A DNA stretch of 64,000 nt from Mesorhizobium sp. LSJC280B00 (GCF_000502835.1 NZ_AYVL01000001.1:266042-330041); one strand, 5' to 3'. Positions 17,175 through 27,003 are shown, counted from the first letter of the stretch. The notes: generated by a model not told the origin, from the sequence alone. Made by a program: numbers and translations.

Positions 17175-17830
17175 TCTGGGATTGGGGATTTGCCCTGGAA
17201 ATCCTGCCGGTGCTTGCCCGCGCCGCCGTCATTTCCATCGAGGCGACGCTGATCGGCTTTGCACTTGCCGCCTCGCTCGGTCTGGTGCTGGCGGTCGTCC
17301 GCATCGCCGTGCCATGGACCAGCTGGACGATTTCGGTGCTGGTCGAGCTGATCCGCTCGACCCCGCTGCTTATCCAGATATTCTTTCTCTATTTCGTCTT
17401 TCCGAAATTCGGTGTCGTGCTCGACGCTTTCACCGCCGGGGTGCTGGCCATCGGCATCCACTACGCCGCCTATTGCTCCGAGGTCTATCGCGCCGGTTTC
17501 GACAACATCCATCGCGGCCAGTGGGAAGCTTCGATCGCGCTCAATCTCTCGTCCTGGACGACGTTCCGCGACATCATCATTCCGCAGGCGATCCCGCCGA
17601 TCGTTCCGGCGCTCGGCAATTATCTGGTGGCCTTGTTCAAGGAAACGCCGTTGCTTTCCGCAATCGCCGTGATGGAACTGATGCAGACCGCCAAGATCAT
17701 CGGCTCCGAAACGTTCCGCTACACCGAGCCGATCACGCTGGTCGGCCTGTTTTTCCTTGCCATGAGCCTGGTTTCGGCGGCGCTCATCCGCTCCCTCGAA
17801 GGGCTGCTCAACCGGAGGACCACCCGATGA
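17171..17830 (+). CDS. Amino-acid-type ABC transporter permease (EhuD-like)
   Basis: 219-residue second HisM-type permease, partner of the preceding gene. It has ELIRSTPLLIQIFFLYFVFPKFG and the coupling loop YCSEVYRAGFDNIHRGQWEASIALNLS. Start and stop overlap its neighbours by 4 bp each, giving a tightly coupled permease-permease-ATPase block. Confidence 0.9.
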   Translation: MIWDWGFALEILPVLARAAVISIEATLIGFALAASLGLVLAVVRIAVPWTSWTISVLVELIRSTPLLIQIFFLYFVFPKFGVVLDAFTAGVLAIGIHYAAYCSEVYRAGFDNIHRGQWEASIALNLSSWTTFRDIIIPQAIPPIVPALGNYLVALFKETPLLSAIAVMELMQTAKIIGSETFRYTEPITLVGLFFLAMSLVSAALIRSLEGLLNRRTTR

Positions 17831-18606
17831 CTGAACAACCGATGGTCCGCTTCGACAATGTATCGAAACGCTACGGCACGTTAACCGTTCTCGACGGGCT
17901 CAATCTCGAAATAGCGCGCGGCGAAAAAGTCTCGGTCATCGGTCCGTCGGGTTCGGGCAAGACGACGGTGCTGCGCATGCTGATGACGCTGGAGACGATC
18001 AATGACGGCGTCATCTGGGTCGAAGGCGAGCCGCTGACCCATATGGAGAGGAACGGCAAGCTTGTTCCCGCCGATCTCGCCCACATCCGCAAGATCCGCG
18101 CCAAGATCGGCATGGTGTTCCAGTCGTTCAACCTGTTTCCGCATATGACGGCGATGCAGAACTGCATAGAGGCGCCGATAACGGTGCTCGGAATGAAGCG
18201 GGCGGACGCCGAGGCAAGAGCGGCCGAGCTGCTGGAGCTGGTCGGTCTGGCCCAGAAGAAGGACCACTATCCATCACAGCTTTCCGGCGGCCAGCAGCAG
18301 CGCGTCGCCATCGCCAGGGCGCTGGCCATGCGGCCCAAGATCATGCTGTTCGACGAGGTGACGTCGGCGCTCGACCCGGAGCTTGTCGGCGAAGTGCTGC
18401 AGGTGATAAGGCAAATCGGGCGCGAGCATGATCTCACCATGCTGATGGTCACCCATCAGATGGGCTTCGCCAAGGAGTTTTCCGACCGCGTTTGTTTCTT
18501 CTATCAAGGCAAGATCTGCGAGCAGGGACCGCCAAGCGAACTGTTTGGTGCTCCCAAGAACGAGCGGACACGGCAATTCCTGCACGCTGTCCTGGAGGCT
18601 GGGTGA
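17827..18606 (+). CDS. Amino-acid-type ABC transporter ATP-binding protein (EhuA-like)
   Basis: 259-residue ATPase. Walker A GPSGSGKTT lies at residues 39-47, Q-loop in FQSFNLFPHMT, signature LSGGQQQR at about 152-159, Walker B IMLFDEVTSALDPE and H-loop MVTHQMGFA. The insertion ERNGKLVPADLAHIRKIR before the Q-loop is typical of EhuA-like polar amino-acid ATPases. ATG overlaps the permease stop; its own stop overlaps the GTG of the GntR gene. Confidence 0.93.
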   Translation: MTEQPMVRFDNVSKRYGTLTVLDGLNLEIARGEKVSVIGPSGSGKTTVLRMLMTLETINDGVIWVEGEPLTHMERNGKLVPADLAHIRKIRAKIGMVFQSFNLFPHMTAMQNCIEAPITVLGMKRADAEARAAELLELVGLAQKKDHYPSQLSGGQQQRVAIARALAMRPKIMLFDEVTSALDPELVGEVLQVIRQIGREHDLTMLMVTHQMGFAKEFSDRVCFFYQGKICEQGPPSELFGAPKNERTRQFLHAVLEAG

Positions 18607-19334
18607 CGATCGAGACAGAGGCCAAGCCGCCCACGACGGTGACCGCCGCGCCGCCGCGCCCGCTCTCCGCGCGAGAGCGGTTCGAGCGCATCTACCGGAT
18701 ATTGCGCGACCGCATCTGCCTGCTCGATTATGCGCCGGGAAGCCACCTGTCCGAGGAAGAACTTGCCCAGGAATTCGAGATCAGCCGCACGCCGGTCCGG
18801 CGCGTGCTGGCGCGCCTTGAATCCGAGGGTCTGGTTCAATCCGTCCACGGCGTCGGCACGATCGTCACCGACGTCGACATCGAGGAATTGCAGCAGGTCT
18901 ATCATCTGCGCCTGGAGCTGGCGCTCCTCGTCGGCAAGCTTTCGCCGATCCCGCGCACGGCGGACGACCTCGACCGGATACGGGCGCTCATCGCGCGCTG
19001 CGATTCCGATATACTCAATCCCGACCAGCGCGCTTTCCTGCGCCTCAACATGGATTTTTTCTACGAGCTCACGGCGATGACCGGCAACCAGCCACTGCGC
19101 GAGATCAGCGAGCGCCTGTATTTTCAGGTCGCGCGCGTCGTCCTGAAGCTGATGCCGCAATTGGGCCTTGTCGAGGAATTCACCGCGTTCCGCCGCGAAA
19201 TGGAAGAGGTCCTTGCCGCCGCTGAGATCGGCGACTGGGAGTCCATCGGGCACATAAGGCGGGCGCATATCTCAATGAGCTTCCGCCGCATGATGCGTCA
19301 CGCAGGCGAGGCGAATCTGGATAGAGCTACATAA
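18603..19334 (+). CDS. GntR-family transcriptional regulator (FCD type) of the transporter operon
   Basis: 243-residue regulator. An N-terminal winged HTH (GSHLSEEELAQEFEISRTPV) is followed by a helical FCD ligand domain. It begins with GTG overlapping the ATPase stop (GTGA), giving MTIETEAKPPTTV; a longer upstream extension would overlap the ATPase widely and is rejected. Located at the end of the uptake operon, it is the natural candidate to bind the palindromes at 15342 and 15437 and to control both divergent operons. Confidence 0.88.
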   Translation: MTIETEAKPPTTVTAAPPRPLSARERFERIYRILRDRICLLDYAPGSHLSEEELAQEFEISRTPVRRVLARLESEGLVQSVHGVGTIVTDVDIEELQQVYHLRLELALLVGKLSPIPRTADDLDRIRALIARCDSDILNPDQRAFLRLNMDFFYELTAMTGNQPLREISERLYFQVARVVLKLMPQLGLVEEFTAFRREMEEVLAAAEIGDWESIGHIRRAHISMSFRRMMRHAGEANLDRAT

Positions 19335-19458
19335 TCAGCGCTTAAGATTGTGCCGGTGGCCTGCCGTCGAACTTGCCTAGTTGCCAGGGAAAGCATGCCG
19401 CCCGCCCGGTGCCGACAGAATTTGCCAGCACCGGCGAGACTGCAGGCCCGCGCCGCCC

Positions 19459-19890
19459 TTAAAGAGGATTCTCACTCGGTATGTTGGCGGGGTTCCAGAC
19501 GACCTCCCACAGGTGTCCGTTCGGGTCGCGGAAATATCCGGCGTACCCACCAAAGAATGTGTCCCGGGCAGGCTTGATGATCTCGGCTCCGGCGCGGGCG
19601 GCCTCATCCATCACTTGATCGACTTCTTCGCGGGGCACAACGTTGTGTCCGATCGTGAACGAGGTCGAGCTGATCGGCGCCTTGGGGAGGCCGGTGTCGT
19701 AGGCGAGGTCGTCCTGCGCCCAGATCGCGAGCTTCAACCCGCCGGACAGCGTGAAGAACGCGACGGCGCCATGCTCGAACTCGCGGCCGATGATCCCTTC
19801 CGTCGGCAAGCCGAGACCGTCGCGGTAGAATGCGAGAGAACTCTCGAGGTCGGCGACAGCGATAGTCAAAACCGAAATGCGCGGTTTCAT
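19459..19890 (-). CDS. VOC-family (glyoxalase/bleomycin-resistance-like) protein
   Basis: 143-residue vicinal-oxygen-chelate protein with two beta-alpha-beta-beta-beta units: SVLTIAVADLESSLAFYRDGLG at the start and AGYFRDPNGHLWEVVWNP at the end, the second carrying the usual metal-site Glu. ATG 19890 is preceded by GGAGACTGCC. An upstream in-frame extension is not needed. Function unknown; many such proteins are dioxygenase or lyase relatives or detoxifiers. It faces the GntR gene convergently. Confidence 0.85.
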   Translation of the reverse strand: MKPRISVLTIAVADLESSLAFYRDGLGLPTEGIIGREFEHGAVAFFTLSGGLKLAIWAQDDLAYDTGLPKAPISSTSFTIGHNVVPREEVDQVMDEAARAGAEIIKPARDTFFGGYAGYFRDPNGHLWEVVWNPANIPSENPL

Positions 19891-20000
19891 GGCAGTCTCC
19901 TCTGGTTGTCGGAGACACCAGGATAAAGTCGGGCGACAATGAAGACTTGAACAAAACGGCCAACAGCGCGCCGCCAAGTCGAAGGACGCGCCGAGAGGTT

Positions 20001-20771
20001 TCACCCGTTCTGCAGCAGCCGATGAATCTGTCGCGGGGTGCTTCCTGTCAGGCGTCGGCTCTCGCGGACAAGATGCGCCTGGTCGGAATAGCCCGCCTCG
20101 GCTGCCAGGATGGCCGTAGCGCTGTTCGATTGGCTCGAAAGCCGCAGAAAGCGCTGGTAGCGGAGGATACGGTCGAGCGTCTTGGGGCCATAGCCGAAGC
20201 TCTCGTCGAAGCGCCGGCGCAACGTCCTTTCGCTCATCTCGAGCGCGCGCATCAACCAGGGGATGAGAGGCGCGTCGGGTGGCGGCCCGCGCTCAATCAA
20301 GCGATATGCCGCCTGCATGGGAACGTCTGTCGCGTGGGAGGCCGCCTCCTCGGCGACGACCTGTTGGAGCGAGCAGGCCAGATCCTCGAGATTGTCACCA
20401 GCGCGCACGCGGCTGGCGAGGCGCCGGGCTCGCGCTCCCCATAAATCGTCGAGCGACAGCCTCTGGCCGACAAGCTCGATTTGCGGCACGCCGAGCCATG
20501 CCGCCGCCGTGGCAGGATGAAAGCGCAAGCCGATCACGATCTCGTCTGCCGCCAGAACCTCGGTCTGCGGCTCCTTGTCAGGGCCAGCAATTCGGAAGCT
20601 GCCTCCGATCCATTGCAGATCGATCGTTGCGTCGGGCATGATGACGATCGGCGGTGAGCCCGCCGGGTCCATTCGATGCACCCACACCGAAGCAAAGCTC
20701 CCGCGAAGCCGCGCCGACGCTGGACGTTGCTCAAATGAACCCGTTGCCTGCGCTGGGACGGGATCGCTCAT
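20001..20771 (-). CDS. AraC-family transcriptional regulator
   Basis: 256-residue regulator. The N-terminal half (WVHRMDPAGSPPIVIMPDATIDLQWIGG) resembles the DUF6597-type sensor domain and the C-terminal third is the AraC double-HTH DNA-binding domain (ALEMSERTLRRRFDESFGYGPKTLDRILRYQRFL, then AAEAGYSDQAHLVRESRRLTGSTP). Start ATG 20771 follows GAGGAGCGAG. It is divergent from the VOC/DoxX pair at 21062, with a 290-bp gap between, and could regulate it. Confidence 0.87.
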   Translation of the reverse strand: MSDPVPAQATGSFEQRPASARLRGSFASVWVHRMDPAGSPPIVIMPDATIDLQWIGGSFRIAGPDKEPQTEVLAADEIVIGLRFHPATAAAWLGVPQIELVGQRLSLDDLWGARARRLASRVRAGDNLEDLACSLQQVVAEEAASHATDVPMQAAYRLIERGPPPDAPLIPWLMRALEMSERTLRRRFDESFGYGPKTLDRILRYQRFLRLSSQSNSATAILAAEAGYSDQAHLVRESRRLTGSTPRQIHRLLQNG

Positions 20772-21061
20772 CTCGCTCCTCTTCGGACTACCGGCGGTGA
20801 ACCTACGACGCAGTGGCTGCGCCCGCCGTCGCTCGAGACAAGAATCTGCACGACCGACAACGTCTGCCAATCGAGAACGGTTGCAAGAATCGGTTGTTTT
20901 CTTCCGGCCGGAAGGAAGAGGGCAGGTGAGGGGTGATGCTACGTGCATCGCCATCGGCAGCGCCGTGTGCGGCTCATACGTCGATGGCCGTTTCGTTCAA
21001 TCCGGCAAGCGAGATGCGTGCTTATCTTTCGGCGTCGTACATCACACGAGAGGTATGCGTC

Positions 21062-21424
21062 ATGAGCAACAACAACGATCAACGGATCGACTACGTCGAA
21101 TTCAACGTGAAAGACATTCAGCGGTCACGCGACTTCTACGGAAAGGCCTTCGGCTGGACCTTCACCGACTACGGCCCGCAATATTGCGAGTTCAACGACG
21201 GGCGCTTGTCAGGTGGCTTTGCCGCTGGCCCAGCGAGGTCCGGAGGAGGCCCGCTCGTCATCCTCTATGCAGATGATTTGCCGGGAACGGTCAAGCGGGT
21301 CGAGCAGGCGGGAGGCAAGATCGTCAGGCCGATCTATGGATTCCCGGGCGGCAGGCGCTTCCATTTCGCGGACCCGGATGGTTACGAGCTTGCGGTTTAC
21401 ACCGAGGACGGCAGCAAGGAATGA
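21062..21424 (+). CDS. VOC-family protein
   Basis: 120-residue glyoxalase-like protein: DYVEFNVKDIQRSRDFYGKAFGW at the N-terminus and FHFADPDGYELAVYTE at the C-terminus. ATG 21062 is chosen as the natural start (MSNNNDQRIDY); upstream frame is open but not family-like. Its stop overlaps the DoxX gene by 4 bp, so the two form a small operon, a pairing often seen in proteobacteria near AraC/DUF6597 regulators. Confidence 0.87.
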   Translation: MSNNNDQRIDYVEFNVKDIQRSRDFYGKAFGWTFTDYGPQYCEFNDGRLSGGFAAGPARSGGGPLVILYADDLPGTVKRVEQAGGKIVRPIYGFPGGRRFHFADPDGYELAVYTEDGSKE

Positions 21425-21786
21425 TCGCGTTCTTCCACCACCTCGGATTGGTTTTGCTCGGCTGCGTCTTTATCTGGGCGGGCGCCGAGCATTTCCTCAG
21501 GTTCCGGGCGGTTGCAGCGTCCCTGGCCGAGCGGGGCTTTCCTGCTCCCAGGCCTCTTCTCGCGGCCGGATCGGTGCTTGAGATTGCAGGTGGCTTTTGC
21601 TTAGCAACGGGCCTTGGTGGACCGTTTCCCGCCGCGACCTTGGCCGCATTCACCATTGCGGCGTCGTTCATGGCGCTCAACTTCTGGCGCTACAGCGGCG
21701 ATGAACGCGAAGCGCTTCGTACCGGCTTCACCATCAATGTCGCCGTCTTGGGCGGGTTGATTGTCGCCGCGACCACTAGCCTGTGA
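21421..21786 (+). CDS. DoxX-family inner-membrane protein
   Basis: 121-residue protein with four predicted transmembrane helices and the DoxX pattern GCVFIWAGAEHFLRF near the start and GSVLEIAGGFCLATG in the middle. ATGA overlap with the upstream VOC gene. DoxX proteins are linked to membrane redox homeostasis but no precise role can be given here. Confidence 0.85.
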   Translation: MIAFFHHLGLVLLGCVFIWAGAEHFLRFRAVAASLAERGFPAPRPLLAAGSVLEIAGGFCLATGLGGPFPAATLAAFTIAASFMALNFWRYSGDEREALRTGFTINVAVLGGLIVAATTSL

Positions 21787-22160
21787 TCATCGTTTCGAGG
21801 CGGCGGGCCACTGGACCACGACAGTGCCATTCCACGACGCTGCGCTGCTTGGGCATTTCGTTGATGGCTTCCGCAAGGCCGATCTTCCGGCGTGACCTCC
21901 TAAACGGCCAGCATTGAACGCGGCGCTCTGTACAAAGCCTACGTCAGGATCGCGACGATGAATCCCATCCCCTGCGATCCTCCTCTAAGGTACGGCGCCT
22001 TGGCTGTCACGGGTCACCTTAGGCGCTCACGAATGCCTATGGGGCAATGTGGATGAAGGCAGCGCACCTTGTAAGCGTGCAAGTTCACATTTTAGCGGCG
22101 CGAGAAGGCGGCCTCATCCGTGTTCTGATGTCGTTGCCTCCTCGGCAGCGTTCGTGCGAC
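21787..22160. other. Intergenic stretch with no recognisable gene
   Basis: 374 bp between the DoxX gene and the convergent GFA gene. Open frames here are short and look like shadows. No clear terminator or repeat was found. Confidence 0.5.
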
Positions 22161-22553
22161 CTATTCCTCAAAGCGACCCGTGGCGTCACGATCGCGCTCG
22201 TATCGTCTGGTGAGCGGAAACGGCGGCAACCAGGCCTCGCGACGGATGATCCAGCTTTCGTAGGTTGGCATCAGCTGGTCAGGCGCATCCAGCGACCCCA
22301 GGTTTACTTCGATTTCGTCTGCGGTGCGTCCGAAAATGGAGGAGCCGCAGCGGGGACAGAAAAACCGCCCGGCATAGTCGCGTGTTTCGCCGTCGATCGT
22401 CACCGCATCCTCAGGAAAAATCGCGGAAGCGTGAAAAAGGGCGCCATGATGCTTGCGGCAGTCAAGACAGTGACAAAGGCCGACCCGGTATGGGCGCCCC
22501 GACGCGATAATTCGGACGTTGCCGCACAGGCAACCGCCGGTGAATCGGTCCAT
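22161..22553 (-). CDS. GFA family (CENP-V/GFA domain) zinc protein
   Basis: 130-residue protein with the GFA zinc pattern: CLCGNVR near the N-terminus, CHCLDCRKHHGALF, and CPRCGSSIFG. The family includes glutathione-dependent formaldehyde-activating enzyme, but most members are uncharacterised. Start ATG 22553 gives MDRFTGGCLCG. Stand-alone gene on the minus strand. Confidence 0.88.
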   Translation of the reverse strand: MDRFTGGCLCGNVRIIASGRPYRVGLCHCLDCRKHHGALFHASAIFPEDAVTIDGETRDYAGRFFCPRCGSSIFGRTADEIEVNLGSLDAPDQLMPTYESWIIRREAWLPPFPLTRRYERDRDATGRFEE

Positions 22554-22720
22554 GCTGCGTCTCCTCCAAAATCAAGCGGCCGGAATGGTTACAACGACCG
22601 GCACTGTTGTTGCAATCGCCGCGCCGCGGGCGGGGACACGTCGTTCTTCCGTGGCGATGACATTGCAGCCGCCTCTCTATGCCTTGCGCGAGCTTGCCGC
22701 CGAAAATAGGCTTTGGTTTG

Positions 22721-23569
22721 TCATATGGAACGAAACGGCGCGTTCCATTGAGCCGCCAACTCGGCGGCCGAGGCGATCTTGACACCGCAGTCGGCGAGTA
22801 TGCGTGCGACGGTCGCTACCAGCTCGGCGTTGGACGAGGCTATGCTGCCGTCCGGAAGGAAAAGATTGTTTTCGAAGCCGACCCGGACATGGCCGCCAAG
22901 CAACGCGGCGGCGGTCACGCACGCCGCTTCGTTGCGGCCGAAGGCGCAGACGCTCCAATGGTCGAAGCGCGGCATGTTCGCCGCAAGGAATGGCAAGAGA
23001 TCGGCAGGAACGGACGTCTGTCCCGGCGTGTAGCGGCCCAGCACGTAGAGAACCGGTATGCTTGCCCAGGGGATCAGTCCGCGCTGCTGCATGTCCGAAA
23101 GCCTGACGGCCTCCTCGGGCGAATAGAGGATGATCTGCGGCGCAACCCCCTCGGTGTGCAGCCAGGCCATGAAGCGCACGAAGGCGAGTTCCGATCCGGC
23201 ATCAGGAACGATTTCGCGAAGCGCCAGGGAGACAGCTTGCGGCTTTACATCTTGTACGACGGCCATCTGTTGGGCCGGCGAATAGATACCGAGCGCTTCG
23301 GAGGTGATCTGGATTACCAAGCGGTCGCCGGCAGCACCGCGGATGGCGGCGATCGCCTGGCGGTAGGCGTCGGCGTCGAGCAGATGATTGTCGCTTCTGT
23401 CACGGACATGAACGTGGATCATAGCCGCACCGGCATCGGCGCATTCCGCGGCCGTCCTCGCAAGTTCGGCTGGTGTCAGCGGAATCGCCGGATGGTCGGC
23501 CTTGCTGCGACGTCCCCCGTTCGGGGCGACGGCTATGGCGATGCGGTCGAGACCATGGGGCGGCTTCAT
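22721..23569 (-). CDS. BKACE-family enzyme (3-keto-5-aminohexanoate cleavage protein type, DUF849)
   Basis: 282-residue TIM-barrel enzyme. The zinc-site motif HVHVRD is at residues 52-57 and the family signatures ITSEALGIYSP and FGRNEAACVTAAALLGGHVRVGFENN follow. BKACE enzymes condense a beta-keto acid with acetyl-CoA to give a CoA thioester and acetoacetate; substrates vary widely (3-keto-5-aminohexanoate, dehydrocarnitine and others). It is divergent from the RpiR regulator at 23666 with a gap of about 100 bp, so it is likely part of the same regulon as the aminotransferase and TAXI-TRAP genes. Confidence 0.88.
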   Translation of the reverse strand: MKPPHGLDRIAIAVAPNGGRRSKADHPAIPLTPAELARTAAECADAGAAMIHVHVRDRSDNHLLDADAYRQAIAAIRGAAGDRLVIQITSEALGIYSPAQQMAVVQDVKPQAVSLALREIVPDAGSELAFVRFMAWLHTEGVAPQIILYSPEEAVRLSDMQQRGLIPWASIPVLYVLGRYTPGQTSVPADLLPFLAANMPRFDHWSVCAFGRNEAACVTAAALLGGHVRVGFENNLFLPDGSIASSNAELVATVARILADCGVKIASAAELAAQWNAPFRSI

Positions 23570-23665
23570 GGGAACGTTCTGTAAGTGACAAGATGCATAT
23601 GAATCAGTCTTTGATCACACTGAAACAGACGTTGCAATCGCTGGTCTGGCGAGCTAGCAATATCC

Positions 23666-24571
23666 ATGGACCAGGAAGAGCTTGCTGGACAGATCGTCAC
23701 TGCCTTCGACGGTATGTCGGCGCAGCTTCGGTCCGCTGCGCGCTATGTCCTTGATAAGCCGTATGATGTCGCGCTGTTGTCTATGCGCGAGCAGGCCAGG
23801 CACGCAGGAGTGCAGCCGGCGACGATGACGCGGCTGGCCCAGCATCTCGGCCTTGATGGCTACGAGGCGGTACGCGATATCTACGCCGCCGCGATCCGGG
23901 ACGGCGAAATCGGTTTCGCCGGCAAGGCGGGCCTTCAGGTGGCCAGCCAAAAGCTCAAGGGCGACCACGCGCTGGCGGCCGATATTCTGGATTCGATTTC
24001 CAGCCAGCTTTCCCATCTCGCCGAAGGCAGGTCGATCGACCGTCTGGTCGAGACGGCCAGGGCGCTGAGTGCGGCAAGGCGCGTCTATTGCCTCGGCCTG
24101 CGCTCGAGCCACGCAGTCGCCTGGCATCTGCATTACATCCTGTCGCTGATCGGCGAGAAGTCGGTGCTGCTGCACGGCATCGGCGGAACCGATGGCGACG
24201 CTCTGGCCCATGCGACCAAGGACGACGTGCTGATCGCCGCCAGCGTCCTGCCCTACACGCGCTTCACCATCGAGCTTGTCGAGTACGCTGCCGGCCGCGG
24301 CGTACCGGTCATTGCGATCACCGACAGCGGGGTAGCGCCCTTGGCGCTGCTTGCCGATCACCTAGTCGTCGTGCCGACCGGCAGTCCGTCCTTTTTCCAC
24401 ACCATGACGCCAGCTTTCATCGTTGCTGAGGTCCTCGGTGCTCTTGTCGCAGGGCAGGCAGGCGAGGGCGCTGTTGAGTCGCTGCGACGTTTCGATGAGC
24501 AGGGCGCTGCTCTCAAGACCCATCTGAACCAACGTCCGCCGAAGAAAATGCCCATGAGGGACCGTCGATGA
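23666..24571 (+). CDS. MurR/RpiR-family transcriptional regulator
   Basis: 301-residue regulator: N-terminal HTH_6 domain (about 1-75, with MTRLAQHLGLDGYEAVRDIYAAA) and C-terminal SIS sugar-phosphate-binding-type domain (RVYCLGLRSSHAVAWHLHYI; VLIAASVLPYTRFTIELVEYA; VIAITDS). ATG 23666 is the only good start. Its stop overlaps the aminotransferase ATG by 4 bp, so it is co-transcribed with it. Several RpiR proteins with degraded SIS motifs respond to amino compounds rather than sugars, which would suit the neighbours. Confidence 0.9.
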   Translation: MDQEELAGQIVTAFDGMSAQLRSAARYVLDKPYDVALLSMREQARHAGVQPATMTRLAQHLGLDGYEAVRDIYAAAIRDGEIGFAGKAGLQVASQKLKGDHALAADILDSISSQLSHLAEGRSIDRLVETARALSAARRVYCLGLRSSHAVAWHLHYILSLIGEKSVLLHGIGGTDGDALAHATKDDVLIAASVLPYTRFTIELVEYAAGRGVPVIAITDSGVAPLALLADHLVVVPTGSPSFFHTMTPAFIVAEVLGALVAGQAGEGAVESLRRFDEQGAALKTHLNQRPPKKMPMRDRR

Positions 24572-25899
24572 CACACATTCTTCATCGAACCATCCACTCG
24601 ACGCTGCCGGTCGCCATTCGCGGCCAAGGCATCGAACTGTTCGATGCCGAGGGCAAGTCCTATATCGACGCGTCGGGCGGCGCGGCCGTGTCCTGTCTCG
24701 GCCACGGCCATCCCGACGTGATCGCTGCACTGCACACCCAGCTTGACCGCATCGCCTACGCCCACACCAGCTTCTTCACCACCGAAGCGGCGGAGCGCTT
24801 GGCGGATCGGCTGGTCGAGGACGCGCCGAAAGGCTTGGACCACGTCTATCTAGTCAGCGGCGGCTCGGAGGCGGTCGAGGCCGCGCTCAAGATGGCCAGG
24901 CAATATTTTGTCGAGAAAGGCGAGCCGCAACGGCGCCATCTCATCGCACGCCGGCAGAGCTATCACGGCAATACGCTCGGCGCTCTTGCCACCGGCGGCA
25001 ACGAATGGCGGCGCGCCCAGTTCAGGCCGTTGCTGATCGAGACCCACCATATCGACCCCTGTTACGCCTATCGCTATCAAAAGCATGGCGAAAGCGACGA
25101 AGCCTATGCGGCGCGCGCCGCCCAGCAGCTCGAAGACAAGATCCTAGAACTCGGCCCGGACGAGGTCATCGCCTTTGTCGCCGAGCCGGTGGTGGGTGCC
25201 ACGCTCGGCGCGGTGCCGCCGGTCGCGGACTACTTCAAGCACATTCGCGCGATTTGCGACCGCTACGGCGTGCTGCTCATTCTCGACGAGGTGATGTGCG
25301 GCATGGGCCGTACCGGCACGCTGCATGCGTGCGAGCAGGACGGCATCGCTCCCGACCTGCTGACCATCGCCAAGGGGCTCGGCGGTGGCTACCAGCCGAT
25401 TGGCGCGGTGCTGCTCGGCCGGCATATCTTCGATGCCTTTGCCCAAGGCTCGGGCTTCTTCCAGCATGGGCATACCTATATGGGCCATCCAATGGCAGCG
25501 GCGGCCGGCCTTGCCGTGCAGGAGGTCATCCGGCGTGACGGTCTGCTCGACAACGTCAGCGCAATGGGCGCGCAGCTGGACGAACGCCTGCACCAACGCT
25601 TCGATAACCACCATCACGTCGGCGACATTCGCGGGCGGGGTCTATTTAGGGGAATCGAGCTGGTGGTTGATCGCGCCAGCAAGGAACCATTCGACCAGAG
25701 GCTTGAACTCAACGCCCGCATCAAGCGCGAAGCAATGGCCCGCGGCCTGATGATTTATCCGATGGCCGGGACGATTGATGGTGTGCGGGGCGTTCATGTG
25801 CTTGTGGCGCCGCCATTCATCATTTCCAAACAGGATATCGATCGGATCGTCAAACGGCTCGGTGAGGCGATCGACGCTGCGATCGCTTCAGCGGCCTGA
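24568..25899 (+). CDS. Class III (omega-amino-acid type) aminotransferase
   Basis: 443-residue PLP enzyme of the AGAT_II/omega-transaminase group. Visible are [18 protein letters not shown] (phosphate-binding turn), [30 protein letters not shown] (PLP-pyridine Asp) and the PLP lysine Lys269 in [15 protein letters not shown]. Complete length. It transfers an amino group from an omega-amino acid or amine to a keto acid in the cytosol. Together with the BKACE enzyme (beta-keto-acid cleavage) this would give a route amine to keto acid to acetoacetate plus a CoA ester. Confidence 0.92.
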   Translation: MTHILHRTIHSTLPVAIRGQGIELFDAEGKSYIDASGGAAVSCLGHGHPDVIAALHTQLDRIAYAHTSFFTTEAAERLADRLVEDAPKGLDHVYLVSGGSEAVEAALKMARQYFVEKGEPQRRHLIARRQSYHGNTLGALATGGNEWRRAQFRPLLIETHHIDPCYAYRYQKHGESDEAYAARAAQQLEDKILELGPDEVIAFVAEPVVGATLGAVPPVADYFKHIRAICDRYGVLLILDEVMCGMGRTGTLHACEQDGIAPDLLTIAKGLGGGYQPIGAVLLGRHIFDAFAQGSGFFQHGHTYMGHPMAAAAGLAVQEVIRRDGLLDNVSAMGAQLDERLHQRFDNHHHVGDIRGRGLFRGIELVVDRASKEPFDQRLELNARIKREAMARGLMIYPMAGTIDGVRGVHVLVAPPFIISKQDIDRIVKRLGEAIDAAIASAA

Positions 25900-25981
25900 C
25901 CCGCACGACGCGGACCGCCTCAACCAGTTCCAACGCGTCATCGGCGACGGGCCGGGACACCCCACCAGAGAGGTAGCAACC

Positions 25982-26947
25982 ATGTACAGTTCAATGAAAA
26001 CCCTGATCGGCGCGGCGGCCTGCATGCTGCTGGCGCTGCCATCCGTCGGAGCCGAGCAGCGCTTCGTCACGGTCGGCACCGGCGGGGTCACCGGCGTCTA
26101 CTACGCCGTCGGCGGCGCCATTTGCCGACTGATGAACAAGGACCGGCAGAAAACCGGCATCCGATGCTCGACGGAGTCGACCGGCGGTTCGGTCTTCAAC
26201 GTCAACTCCATCCAGACCGGCGACCTCGATTTCGGCTTGACCCAATCGGACGTCCAGTACCAGGCCTATGAGGGGACCGGAAATTTCGACGGCAAGCCGT
26301 TCAAGGATCTGCGGGCCGTGTTCTCCGTCCATCCCGAGCCGTTTACCGTGCTAGCGCGGCCGGACGCCGGCGTCACCAAATTCGAGGATTTCAAAGGCAA
26401 ACGCTTCAACGTCGGCAATCCCGGGTCAGGCACCCGCTCGTCCATGGAGGAGTTGCTCAAGCAGATGGGCTGGACGCTCGGCGATTTCTCGCTTGCCGCG
26501 GAGCTGAAGGCGGACGAGCAGGGCAGCGCGCTGTGCGACAACAAGATCGACGGTTTCTTCTACGGCGTCGGTCATCCTTCCGCCGCGATCCAGGATCCGA
26601 CCACGGCCTGTGGCGCCAAACTCATCCCGCTGACCGGTCCGGCAGTGGACGCGCTGTTGGCAGCTCATCCGTACTATTCAGTCGCCACCATCAAGGGCGG
26701 CATGTACGCCAACAATCCGGACGACGTGACGACATTCGGCGTCCGCGCGACAGTGGTGACGAATGCCAGCACGCCCGATGAGGTGGTCTACGAACTGGTG
26801 AAGTCGGTCTTCGAAAATTTCGACGACTTCAAGAAACTGCATCCGGCTTTCGCCAATCTCGATCCCAAGGAGATGATCAAGACCGGTCTGTCGGCGCCAA
26901 TGCATCCGGGCGCGGAGCGCTATTATAAGGAGAAGGGCTGGCTCTGA
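25982..26947 (+). CDS. TAXI-family TRAP transporter solute-binding protein
   Basis: 321-residue periplasmic binder. It has a Sec signal peptide ([20 protein letters not shown]) and the TAXI start [26 protein letters not shown], followed by [26 protein letters not shown], which are family hallmarks. GAGAGGTAGCAACC precedes ATG 25982. TAXI TRAP systems take up organic acids such as glutamate or 2-oxoglutarate using the sodium or proton gradient. A perfect hairpin and then the fused permease follow. Confidence 0.92.
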   Translation: MYSSMKTLIGAAACMLLALPSVGAEQRFVTVGTGGVTGVYYAVGGAICRLMNKDRQKTGIRCSTESTGGSVFNVNSIQTGDLDFGLTQSDVQYQAYEGTGNFDGKPFKDLRAVFSVHPEPFTVLARPDAGVTKFEDFKGKRFNVGNPGSGTRSSMEELLKQMGWTLGDFSLAAELKADEQGSALCDNKIDGFFYGVGHPSAAIQDPTTACGAKLIPLTGPAVDALLAAHPYYSVATIKGGMYANNPDDVTTFGVRATVVTNASTPDEVVYELVKSVFENFDDFKKLHPAFANLDPKEMIKTGLSAPMHPGAERYYKEKGWL

Positions 26948-26955
26948 GGCCTTCA

Positions 26956-26982
26956 ATGCGAGGCGCCACAGGCGCCTCGCAT
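26956..26982 (+). promoter_or_regulatory. Intercistronic hairpin between TAXI binder and TRAP permease
   Basis: Perfect 12-bp inverted repeat ATGCGAGGCGCC / GGCGCCTCGCAT with a 3-nt ACA loop, 8 bp after the binding-protein stop and 21 bp before the permease ATG. No T-run follows. It probably protects the upstream message or tunes downstream expression. Confidence 0.75.
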
Positions 26983-27003
26983 CGCAAATAATTGTGGGGA
27001 ACG

